Source: Sutterella sp. (GTDB lineage: Bacteria > Pseudomonadota > Gammaproteobacteria > Burkholderiales > Burkholderiaceae_F). Taken from it: a DNA stretch of 19,812 nt. The notes under the pieces are model-generated. The model was not told where the DNA came from and did no database searches. It saw only the letters and a program-made list of their open reading frames with translations. Within the stretch, counting starts at the first letter, position 1, and the number at the start of each line of letters is the position of its first letter. The translations under genes and the position numbers were made by a program. Location of the stretch: contig DXSO01000019.1 of assembly GCA_019410445.1 (NCBI GenBank), positions 1-19,812 of the forward strand. The letters run 5' to 3'. Shown one piece after another: positions 8,304-15,084 of the stretch.

Positions 8304-9716
8304 ATGACCTCGCCCGCAGACGTTCTGCAGATGGTGAAAGACAACGACGTCAAGTTCATTGACTACCGTTTAACCGACACCCGCGGCAAAGAACAGCACA
8401 TGACCGTTCCGGCTCATCAGCTTACCGAAGACACGTTTGAAGACGGTCAGGCCTTCGACGGTTCTTCCATGGCTGGTTGGAAGGGAATTGAAGCTAGCGA
8501 CATGATTCTCATGCCGGATCCCGAAACCGCTCGTATGGATCCTTTCCGCGAACAGAATACGCTGATTCTGACCTGCGACGTTCTTGAACCCGATACCGGC
8601 AAGGGTTATGCACGCGATCCGCGCTCGCTTGCACGACGTGCAGAGAACTATCTCAAGAGCACCGGCATCGGCGACAAGGCTTTCTTCGGTCCTGAACCTG
8701 AATTTTTCATTTTCGACGGTGTCACCTACGCCAATGAGCCGCACAACACCTTCTTCAAGATTTTCTCCGAAGAGGGTCCCTGGGCGAGCCAGATTGAGTA
8801 TGAAGGCGGCAACCTCGGCCATCGTGCACCGTTTAAGGGTGGTTACTTCCCGGTGCCGCCGGTTGACACGCTTGCCGACATTCGTGCTGAGATGGTGACG
8901 TTGCTCGAGCAGCAGGGCGTGCCTTGCGAAGTGCACCATCATGAAGTGGGTGCGGCAGGTCAGTGTGAAATCGGAACGCGCTTTTCCACGCTCGTTCAGC
9001 GAGCTGACTGGTTGCAAATTTTGAAGTACACGGTCTGCAATGTTGCAGCGGCCTACGGCAAAACGGCCACTTTCATGCCTAAGCCCATGTTTGGGGACAA
9101 CGGTTCGGGCATGCATGTGCACCAGTCGATCTGGAAGGACGATCAGAACCTTTTTGCAGGCAACGGCTACGCCGGCCTTTCGGAAACTGCCCTGTATTAC
9201 ATCGGCGGCATTATCAAGCATGCTCGCGCTCTGAATGCCTTTACCAACCCGACTACCAACTCCTACAAGCGTTTGGTTCCCGGTTTTGAAGCTCCCGTCA
9301 AGCTGGCTTATTCGGCCCGCAATCGCTCGGCTTCTCTGCGCATTCCGCACGTGGCCAGCCCCAAGGCTCGCCGTGTTGAAGTTCGCTTCCCGGATCCGGC
9401 TGCCAATCCGTATCTGGCCTTCTCTGCCATGCTCATGGCTGGCCTTGACGGCATTCAGAATAAGATTCATCCGGGCGAACCCGCAGACAAGAACTTGTAC
9501 GATTTGCCGCCGGAAGAAAACGCCAAGATTCCGACGGTCTGCGCCGAATTGAGCCAGGCTTTGGAATATCTTGACAAGGATCGTGAATTCTTGACTCGTG
9601 GCGGCGTTTTCAGCGACGACCTCATTGATGGTTACCTGGCTCTCAAGAGTCAGGAAGTCGAACGCTATCGCAGCGCGGTGCATCCGCTTGAGTACGAGCT
9701 GTACTTCTCTTGCTGA
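8304..9716 (+). CDS. glnA: Glutamine synthetase, type I
   Basis: ATP-dependent synthesis of glutamine from glutamate and ammonia; the central ammonium-assimilation enzyme, a dodecamer in the cytoplasm. The 470-residue length is typical. Visible landmarks are FDGSSMAGWKGIEASDM (about 51-67), EPEFFIFD with metal-binding glutamates (about 131-138), HHHEVGAAGQCEIG (211-224), GSGMHVHQS (267-275), NPTTNSYKRLVPGFEAP and RIPHV. The adenylylation loop KNLYDLPPE puts Tyr399 at the regulated position, so the enzyme is probably controlled by GlnE. A good ribosome site, AGGAGA (8290-8295), precedes the ATG. Transcription is predicted from the sigma-54 promoter under NtrC control. A long antisense frame is a codon-use shadow. 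Confidence 0.98.
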   Translation: MTSPADVLQMVKDNDVKFIDYRLTDTRGKEQHMTVPAHQLTEDTFEDGQAFDGSSMAGWKGIEASDMILMPDPETARMDPFREQNTLILTCDVLEPDTGKGYARDPRSLARRAENYLKSTGIGDKAFFGPEPEFFIFDGVTYANEPHNTFFKIFSEEGPWASQIEYEGGNLGHRAPFKGGYFPVPPVDTLADIRAEMVTLLEQQGVPCEVHHHEVGAAGQCEIGTRFSTLVQRADWLQILKYTVCNVAAAYGKTATFMPKPMFGDNGSGMHVHQSIWKDDQNLFAGNGYAGLSETALYYIGGIIKHARALNAFTNPTTNSYKRLVPGFEAPVKLAYSARNRSASLRIPHVASPKARRVEVRFPDPAANPYLAFSAMLMAGLDGIQNKIHPGEPADKNLYDLPPEENAKIPTVCAELSQALEYLDKDREFLTRGGVFSDDLIDGYLALKSQEVERYRSAVHPLEYELYFSC

Positions 9717-9723
9717 TGCACTG

Positions 9724-9771
9724 AGTCACCCGACAACGGATGCCTGAACGGTTCCGTGGTGTCGGCTGACT
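9724..9771 (+). other. Imperfect hairpin in the glnA 3' untranslated region
   Basis: Starting 7 nt after the glnA stop, AGTCAcCCGACAaCGGA (9724-9740) is nearly complementary to TCCGTGGTGTCGGCTGACT (9753-9771), with one mismatch and one bulge. No T tract follows, so it is not itself a terminator. It stands in series with the terminator at 9782-9836. It could protect the mRNA 3' end or form part of a small RNA. Confidence 0.7.
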
Positions 9772-9781
9772 GATTCAAGGG

Positions 9782-9836
9782 CGGTGCGCCGTCTCGGTCA
9801 ACGGCAGTTACCGAGAAGGCGCACCGATTGTTTTTT
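9782..9836 (+). terminator. Strong rho-independent terminator after glnA
   Basis: CGGTGCGCC (9782-9790) plus CTCGGT (9793-9798) pair with ACCGAG (9810-9815) plus GGCGCACCG (9818-9826), interrupted only by a 2x2 internal loop. ATTGTTTTTT follows. Only 38 bp separate it from glnL, so glnLG expression needs readthrough or a promoter within this structure or within glnA. Confidence 0.9.
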
Positions 9837-9874
9837 ATGCGTCTAGAAAACGCGTCAGTTTCGGGAGTTGCGGC

Positions 9875-10963
9875 ATGAATCGAAGCGGCGGCAGTTTTTA
9901 TGCGCGGCTTCAGGCCGCAGCCGATTTATTGAGCACGGGTGTTGTCGTACTTGATCGTTACGCTCGAGTGCGGTGGTGCAATACGGCTGCAGAAATGCTC
10001 ATCGGTTGCTCTCGGCGCAATCTCAAAGGAACGGACATCGGTTTGCTGATTGCCCATGTTCGTGAATGGGCTCAACGATTTTCCGATAAAGACAAGAAGC
10101 TTGTTCCTTACACAGCTGTGACAGAGCTTCGTCGCCCTTTGGCCGAACCGGAACCTGTCCAAATCATGCTCTCGAGCATTGCGGAAAGTGAAAGCAGTGT
10201 TTTGCTTGAAATTATTCCTGTTCAAAAAGCCATCCAAAGTGTGAGGCAGGAACAAGAGGCAGGAATGGGGGAAGCCTCAAGAACTTTGCTGCGCAATCTG
10301 GCTCATGAAGTCAAAAATCCTTTGGGCGGAATTCGAGGCGCGGCGCAGCTGCTTGAAGCGGAACTGGAAAACCAAGAGCAGCGCGAATATACGGAAGTCA
10401 TCATTTCTGAAGCTGATCGCTTGCAGGGGCTTGTGGATCGACTCTTGCAGCCTTATCGACGAGAGCCACATTTGTCGGAAGTCAATCTCCATGAGGTGCT
10501 CGAGAGGGTACGAAATTTGGTGCTTGTTGAATTTGGAACGGGATTGACAATACAACGGGATTATGACGTGTCGGTTCCTTCGATTACAGGCGATACGGAA
10601 GAGCTCATTCAGGTATTTCTGAATTTGATGCGCAATGCAGCTGAAGCTGGCAAGCAGCTGATTGCGGATTCGCGTGCAGAGATTACGTTAAAGACGCGTA
10701 TTGCGCGACAGTGCACCATTCAACGCAAGCGCTATCGTTTGGCCGTGAATGTGCACGTTATTGATAATGGTCCTGGAATCGACAGGCGCATTCGCGAAAA
10801 GATTTTCTATCCGTTGGTGACGGGCCATGACGGAGGCACCGGGCTCGGATTGTCGATCGTGCAGACCTATGTTGAGCGTCACGGCGGATCGATTGAAGTC
10901 GACAGCCGACCGGGCAGAACGGACTTCAGTTTGCTGTTTCCGTTAGGCGAGCCGATCAACTGA
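9875..10963 (+). CDS. glnL: Nitrogen regulation sensor histidine kinase NtrB/NRII
   Basis: A cytoplasmic kinase/phosphatase that controls phosphorylation of NtrC and is in turn governed by PII proteins (family knowledge). 362 residues, with no membrane segment. An N-terminal PAS-like sensor (about 12-120) is followed by the dimerisation/phosphoacceptor helix NLAHEVKNPLGGIRGAAQL, giving His144. The ATP-binding domain shows the N box NLMRNAAEAG (about 250-259), the G1 box IDNGPGID and the G2 box GGTGLGLSIVQTY. The start ATG at 9875 has a GGGAG ribosome site at 9863-9867. It lies downstream of glnA and its terminator and 19 bp before the preferred glnG start, so the two regulators are probably co-transcribed. 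Confidence 0.95.
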   Translation: MNRSGGSFYARLQAAADLLSTGVVVLDRYARVRWCNTAAEMLIGCSRRNLKGTDIGLLIAHVREWAQRFSDKDKKLVPYTAVTELRRPLAEPEPVQIMLSSIAESESSVLLEIIPVQKAIQSVRQEQEAGMGEASRTLLRNLAHEVKNPLGGIRGAAQLLEAELENQEQREYTEVIISEADRLQGLVDRLLQPYRREPHLSEVNLHEVLERVRNLVLVEFGTGLTIQRDYDVSVPSITGDTEELIQVFLNLMRNAAEAGKQLIADSRAEITLKTRIARQCTIQRKRYRLAVNVHVIDNGPGIDRRIREKIFYPLVTGHDGGTGLGLSIVQTYVERHGGSIEVDSRPGRTDFSLLFPLGEPIN

Positions 10964-10982
10964 TTTTCATCAAGTGGAAAAA

Positions 10983-12416
10983 ATGCGACAAATTTGGGTT
11001 GTGGACGATGATCGCTCCATTCGTTGGGTGCTTGAAAAAGCGCTTACGCGTGCACAAATGCCGTTTCGCTTGTTCGAGTCGGCTGCCGATGTTGTGAAGG
11101 CTTTGGAAAGCGATACGCCTTCGGTGTTATTAAGCGACATCCGCATGCATGACATGAGCGGATTGGACTTGCTGGCGTTTGTCAAGAATAAGTGTCCGGG
11201 GCTTCCTGTCATCATCATGACGGCATTCAGCGATCTTGACAGTGCCGTGAGTGCATTTCAGGGCGGGGCATACGAATATCTGGCCAAACCATTCGATATC
11301 AACGGGGCCATAGATTTGTTGCGACGCGCTCGAGAAGAAAGCGCAGTAGCCGAAAAAGCAGAAGATGAATCCGAGGCAACGAAGCAGGAGTCTCATCGGG
11401 AAGAGATTATTGGGCAGTCCAGAGCCATGCAGGAAGTATTCCGGGCTATTGGGCGATTGGCACACAGTCATGTGACGGTTTTGCTGACTGGTGAGTCGGG
11501 TACAGGAAAGGAAGTGGTGGCCCGAGCGCTTCATCAGCATAGTTTGCGTTGCAAGGCTCCATTTGTAGCGATCAATACTGCAGCCATTCCTCGAGAGCTT
11601 TTGGAAAGCGAACTGTTCGGACATGAGAGGGGAGCTTTCACCGGAGCCAATCAGCTGCAGTACGGTCGGTTTGAGCAGGCCAAAGGCGGCACGCTGTTTC
11701 TTGATGAAATCGGAGACATGCCGGCTGATTTGCAAACGCGCCTGTTGCGTGTGCTCAGTGATGGTTATTTTTATCGAGTCGGCGGTACGCAGTCGATTAA
11801 GGCCGATGTTCGTGTGATTGCTGCGACCAATCAGAACTTACAGGAAAGAGTAAGACAAGGGCTTTTCAGAGAGGATTTGTATCACCGATTAAATGTGATT
11901 CATCTTCAGTTGCCGCCTTTGCGTGAGCGTGCTGAAGATATTGAGGCTTTGGCAGATCATTTCCTTAGTGCGGCGGCGGCCAATCTTAAAACTGATCGAA
12001 AGAAGCTGACGCCTCAGGCTCTTGAAGTGATTAGGCGATTCCCATTTCCCGGCAACGTGCGTCAGTTGGAAAATCTCTGCAATTGGCTCACGGTGATGGC
12101 GCCTTCACAGTGGATTCGACCGGAAGACTTGCCGTTTGAATTCAAATCGGCGACGAGTTCGGTGCAAAACGAAAGCGCAGCTGCGGCAATGACTCGGCGT
12201 TCGGGAGGTTGGACTGACCAACTCGCGGAGGTTGTCAGACAATTGTTGTCTGACGAAACTCCGCGTGCGATGGATGCGCTGAGCCGAGTTTTTGAAACAA
12301 CGGTCTACAAGACGGCCCTGGAATTTACCCACGGGAAAAAGATTGAGGCAGCCCAGAAGCTTGGTGTCGGACGCAATACGCTTACGCGCAAGCTCCAAGA
12401 GTTGGGGCTGCAGTGA
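10983..12416 (+). CDS. glnG: Nitrogen regulator NtrC/NRI, sigma-54-dependent activator
   Basis: A response regulator that binds upstream enhancers as an oligomer and remodels sigma-54 RNA polymerase. 477 residues from the ATG at 10983. A GTG at 10974 would add three residues, but the ATG lies at a better distance from AAGTGGA and gives MRQIWVVDDDRSIRWVL, like known NtrC proteins. The receiver domain carries Asp52 in LLSDIRM and the Lys of LAKPFD. The AAA+ domain has Walker A GESGTGKE (about 170-177), the sigma-54 contact loop GAFTGA (about 217-222) and Walker B FLDEIGDMP. The C-terminal Fis-type helix-turn-helix ends AAQKLGVGRNTLTRKLQELGLQ. It converges on yqhA with only 2 bp between stop codons and no terminator. 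Confidence 0.96.
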   Translation: MRQIWVVDDDRSIRWVLEKALTRAQMPFRLFESAADVVKALESDTPSVLLSDIRMHDMSGLDLLAFVKNKCPGLPVIIMTAFSDLDSAVSAFQGGAYEYLAKPFDINGAIDLLRRAREESAVAEKAEDESEATKQESHREEIIGQSRAMQEVFRAIGRLAHSHVTVLLTGESGTGKEVVARALHQHSLRCKAPFVAINTAAIPRELLESELFGHERGAFTGANQLQYGRFEQAKGGTLFLDEIGDMPADLQTRLLRVLSDGYFYRVGGTQSIKADVRVIAATNQNLQERVRQGLFREDLYHRLNVIHLQLPPLRERAEDIEALADHFLSAAAANLKTDRKKLTPQALEVIRRFPFPGNVRQLENLCNWLTVMAPSQWIRPEDLPFEFKSATSSVQNESAAAAMTRRSGGWTDQLAEVVRQLLSDETPRAMDALSRVFETTVYKTALEFTHGKKIEAAQKLGVGRNTLTRKLQELGLQ

Positions 12417-12418
12417 TC

Positions 12419-12916
12419 TCAATGCGATTTTTTGGTAATGAGGTCGATGCAGCACATCACGAAGGCTGAAAGTACGAATGTCAGGTGAATGACAACATAC
12501 CAGAGCAGTTTGTCATTGGCGACGGACTGGATGTCCATGAAAATTCGCAGCAGATGAATCGAAGAAATGGCAACGATGCTTGCAGCGACTTTGTTTTTGA
12601 GAGAGCCGGCATCCATTTTTCCGAGCCAGCCGAGTTTTTCATCTTTTTGATCGTCGAGATCCATGCGGGAGACAAAATTTTCGTACGATGAATACATCAC
12701 CATAACGATAAGGCCGCCTACAAGCCCCATGTCGATAAGCGAGAGCAGCGAAAGAATCAGATCGGCCTCGCTCAAAGAAAGCACGTGAGGCAAAACATGG
12801 AAAATTTCTTGGAAAAACTTAATGGCAAGAGCGACGAGGGCTAGCGATAATCCCAGAAAAACCGGGGCTAAAAACCAACGGGCAGCGTAGAAAGTGCGTT
12901 CGAACATGCGTTCCAT
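12419..12916 (-). CDS. yqhA: YqhA family inner-membrane protein (UPF0114)
   Basis: A 165-residue integral membrane protein of unknown function. It matches E. coli YqhA almost throughout as I remember it: YAARWFLAPVFLGLSLALVAL near the N-terminus, LLSLIDMGLVGGLIVMVMYS, then YENFVSRMDL. The invariant-looking segment LGWLGKMDAGSLKNKVAASI and the C-terminal WYVVIHLTFVLSAFVMC follow. Three to four hydrophobic segments are evident (about 12-32, 53-75, 107-125 and 135-157). Length is as expected. Its ribosome site is weak (CAGAG just before the ATG). A terminator-like hairpin with seven T residues lies about 20 nt upstream of the start on the same strand. It is unrelated to the glnG gene it faces. 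Confidence 0.92.
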   Translation of the reverse strand: MERMFERTFYAARWFLAPVFLGLSLALVALAIKFFQEIFHVLPHVLSLSEADLILSLLSLIDMGLVGGLIVMVMYSSYENFVSRMDLDDQKDEKLGWLGKMDAGSLKNKVAASIVAISSIHLLRIFMDIQSVANDKLLWYVVIHLTFVLSAFVMCCIDLITKKSH

Positions 12917-12936
12917 CTCTGAAAATCTTTAGAGTG

Positions 12937-12967
12937 AAAAAAAGGAGGCCGTCTTTATCGAGGCGGC
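12937..12967 (-). terminator. Terminator-like hairpin in the yqhA leader
   Basis: Minus-strand GCCG-CC-TC, loop GATAAA, GA-CGGC (12967-12948), is followed by CTCC and then seven T residues (12943-12937). The stem is short with a 2-nt bulge. No minus-strand gene lies upstream between it and 13164. It may end a small transcript or attenuate yqhA, or be chance. The rest of 12968-13164 holds no gene that I can see. Confidence 0.4.
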
Positions 12968-12991
12968 AGAAATCGGTTCGGAATTTTGTCA

Positions 12992-13005
12992 GGCAAAGCT
13001 TTGCC
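12992..13005. repeat. Perfect 14-bp palindrome
   Basis: GGCAAAGCTTTGCC is its own reverse complement. It lies in the intergenic space between the divergent yqhA and the RlmN-like gene, flanked by TTCGG (12977-12981) and CCGAA (13004-13008). It could be a dimeric regulator site or a small hairpin; nothing identifies a binding protein. Confidence 0.5.
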
Positions 13006-13164
13006 GAAACTGAGCTTGATACGCTGTTTACAAAACCTCACCTATGAGCTCAACGGAGTTCACAGGCATAATCCGGGACACGAAACGAGAGAGTGTTGCC
13101 GAACCACTGCTCGGAAGACTTTTTTTCGTCCTCCATTTCCTAAAGCTTGCGTCAGTTGATTGCT

Positions 13165-14211
13165 ATGGCTCGATCTTTTCATCTTAGTGAATTCGAACAT
13201 GATTTTGAGGCGCTTGGTGCCAAGCCTACCCATATTCGTCGTCTGTGGCGCTCTTGGCTCGGACGCGCTCAGTGGCAGGCTCAGGGGCATGCCAGTTTCC
13301 CGAAGCCGCTTCAGGAAAAACTGCCTCAGATTCGGGAGCAGCTTGAGGCGCTCGTGAGTTTTCATGTCAAAGAAAGCGAGCAGGCTGAAAGCAGCAAACT
13401 GCTGGTCAAGCTTGCAGACGGAGCTTGTGTCGAAGCAGTGCTGCTTCCTCGGCAAGCGCTTTGCATCTCCACGCAGGTCGGATGTGCTGTGGGGTGTGCT
13501 TTTTGCATGACTGGAAAGGGAGGACTTGAACGACAGCTTTCCAGTGCTGAGATTGCTGCACAGTATGTGGCGGCCGCGCGCGTCAAGCCGGACATCAAGA
13601 AAGTGGTACTGATGGGCATGGGAGAACCGTCGCACAACTTGAAGGCTGTTCAGGAAGCCGTCGAGTTTTTGGGCGACGTGGCCGGACTGGCTCACAAGCA
13701 GATCGTGGTTTCCAGTGTGGGAGATGAGCGTTTGTTTGAGTCTCTCACAAAATGGTCCGTCAAGCCGGCAATTGCTTTGTCATTGCATACAACAAACTTC
13801 GAAAAGCGACGGGAACTTCTGAAAAATGCTCCTGCGCTCAGTCCGGAATATCTTCTGGAACGGACGCTTGCTTACGCAGAATCCACCAAGTATCCGGCTC
13901 AGATTGAATGGACTCTTCTGGCCGGCATTAACGATACGTTTGCGGAAGTTGAGCGCTTGGCGGAACTTCTCGACGGTCGTTATGCCATGGTCAATTTCAT
14001 TGCCGTCAACCCCACGCCTGGCAGTCATTTCGAGCGTCCGAGCCGCAATCACATCGAAGACCTCATTACGATTTTGCGTCGTCGAGGAATTGTTGCAACG
14101 CTGCGGGATAGTGCGGCTCAGGATATTGAAGGTGGTTGCGGACAACTGCGGGCGCGTCATCTAGCTCAGCAGCATGACGTGCCCGTGACGTTTGTCAAAC
14201 TTTCCAGTTAG
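13165..14211 (+). CDS. Radical-SAM RlmN-family RNA methyltransferase (divergent)
   Basis: Probably methylates adenine C2 in RNA, as RlmN does for A2503 of 23S rRNA and A37 of some tRNAs. 348 residues. The N-terminus (SEFEHDFEALGAKPTHIRRLW) resembles the RNA-recruiting domain. The cluster motif CAVGCAFC gives Cys107, 111 and 114. Cys100 in LCISTQVGC matches the conserved pre-motif cysteine, GMGEP is the SAM-binding segment, and Cys325 in GGCGQL matches the methyl-carrying cysteine. All catalytic cysteines are therefore retained. It differs from the standard RlmN of related bacteria in CMTGKGGLER (usually CSTG-QGF-R) and elsewhere, so it may be a paralogue with another target. The start is uncertain: ATG 13165 is chosen; TTG 13147 is possible; neither has a clear ribosome site. 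Confidence 0.85.
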   Translation: MARSFHLSEFEHDFEALGAKPTHIRRLWRSWLGRAQWQAQGHASFPKPLQEKLPQIREQLEALVSFHVKESEQAESSKLLVKLADGACVEAVLLPRQALCISTQVGCAVGCAFCMTGKGGLERQLSSAEIAAQYVAAARVKPDIKKVVLMGMGEPSHNLKAVQEAVEFLGDVAGLAHKQIVVSSVGDERLFESLTKWSVKPAIALSLHTTNFEKRRELLKNAPALSPEYLLERTLAYAESTKYPAQIEWTLLAGINDTFAEVERLAELLDGRYAMVNFIAVNPTPGSHFERPSRNHIEDLITILRRRGIVATLRDSAAQDIEGGCGQLRARHLAQQHDVPVTFVKLSS

Positions 14212-15017
14212 AGTTCGTGCCGTGTTCCAGCGGCGGCCCAGTCAACGTCTGAAAAATGTTTGGCCAACGTTGCGGCGGCCTTAAAACCTGTGCAATGGCA
14301 GGGACGCCAATGCAGGACTTTATATTTGGAAAGTTCTTCCATCCAAAGCGGGTAGTCGTTAGGCGGTACGCTGCTCAGATGTGTGCCGCCTAATACTGTG
14401 TCGAAGATTTCGATGCCGAAAGTTTTTCGAACGTAAGCAAGAATGTTGGGCAATCCAGCATGTGCGCATCCCAATAGCAAAGATGCACCTTTGGAAGTTT
14501 GAATCAACACGGATACATCGTCGGAGAACGTGTCCGGAATAATTTGCCCTTCTGGGGTTCGCTCGAACATATGGTGTGTGCAGACCCAACGAGGATCGCG
14601 CTCACTGAGCGGAACGGTAAATGCTGTAATGCCGGGGGCAACTTCGATGTAAGGGTCAACGGGGTGAATACAAAGTCCTGCGAGCATGCTTCCTCCGCCG
14701 GAAGATCGTTTGGCATCTTTGTCGCCAAGTCGTTCGCGTCCGATGGAGGGAGCCGCCCACAAACGTGTTTTGGGGGAAAGGCGCAGGACATCCATCACTC
14801 CGGAGGTGTGATCGAAGTGGCCATGGGAGAGGATAAGGTCGGTGATGCGAGAGGCATTCAATCCCAAAGCGGAGAGATTGTGACACAGGGTGTGCTGAAT
14901 GCCGCCAGTGTCGAGCAGAATGACTCGCTCATCGCTTTCAAGCCAGGCGCAGTAGCCCCATTCCGCGAGAAGTTGTTGAGAACAGGTTTGATTTTCGACA
15001 ACGACAGTCAGCTGCAT
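14208..15017 (-). CDS. Metallo-beta-lactamase-fold hydrolase (COG1237 type)
   Basis: A 269-residue predicted metal-dependent hydrolase; the substrate is unknown. After a short N-terminal strand and ILLDTGG, the motif SHGHFDHTSG supplies His65, His67, Asp69 and His70. Further probable metal ligands are His186 (GCAHAGLPN), and His213 or His241 (GGTHL, RPCHCTG). The pattern of a lone HxHxDH, a CAHAG turn and a C-terminal HCTG resembles the archaeal dihydropterin-ribofuranosyl-aminobenzene phosphate synthase-like family, but that assignment is by resemblance only. The ATG at 15017 is chosen for its GAGGAC ribosome site and alignment to the fold. The frame also stays open 63 codons further, through the tolA terminator. 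It is convergent with, and overlaps by 4 bp, the RlmN-like gene. Confidence 0.85.
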   Translation of the reverse strand: MQLTVVVENQTCSQQLLAEWGYCAWLESDERVILLDTGGIQHTLCHNLSALGLNASRITDLILSHGHFDHTSGVMDVLRLSPKTRLWAAPSIGRERLGDKDAKRSSGGGSMLAGLCIHPVDPYIEVAPGITAFTVPLSERDPRWVCTHHMFERTPEGQIIPDTFSDDVSVLIQTSKGASLLLGCAHAGLPNILAYVRKTFGIEIFDTVLGGTHLSSVPPNDYPLWMEELSKYKVLHWRPCHCTGFKAAATLAKHFSDVDWAAAGTRHEL

Positions 15018-15041
15018 GGTTGTGTCCTCAGACAATAAAAG

Positions 15042-15071
15042 AAAAAACCTCCAAGGCTCAGGCCAAGGAGG
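15042..15071 (-). terminator. Rho-independent terminator after tolA
   Basis: Minus-strand CCTCC-TT-GGC (15071-15062), loop CTGA, and GCC-TT-GGAGG (15057-15048) form a stem with a 2x2 internal loop. TTTTTTC follows (15047 downward). It is 13 bp after the tolA stop and should separate the tol genes from the hydrolase gene downstream. Confidence 0.82.
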
Positions 15072-15084
15072 TGGGAAAAGTGAA

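Noticed and set aside
8370..9683. A 437-codon open frame antisense to glnA
   Set aside because: It overlaps a certain gene throughout, its translation has no recognisable domain, and long antisense frames are common opposite codon-biased genes.
13085..13135. Plus-strand terminator near CTTTTTTTCG before the RlmN-like gene
   Set aside because: The stem (CCGA/TCGG) is only 4 bp and no plus-strand transcript unit is evident upstream.
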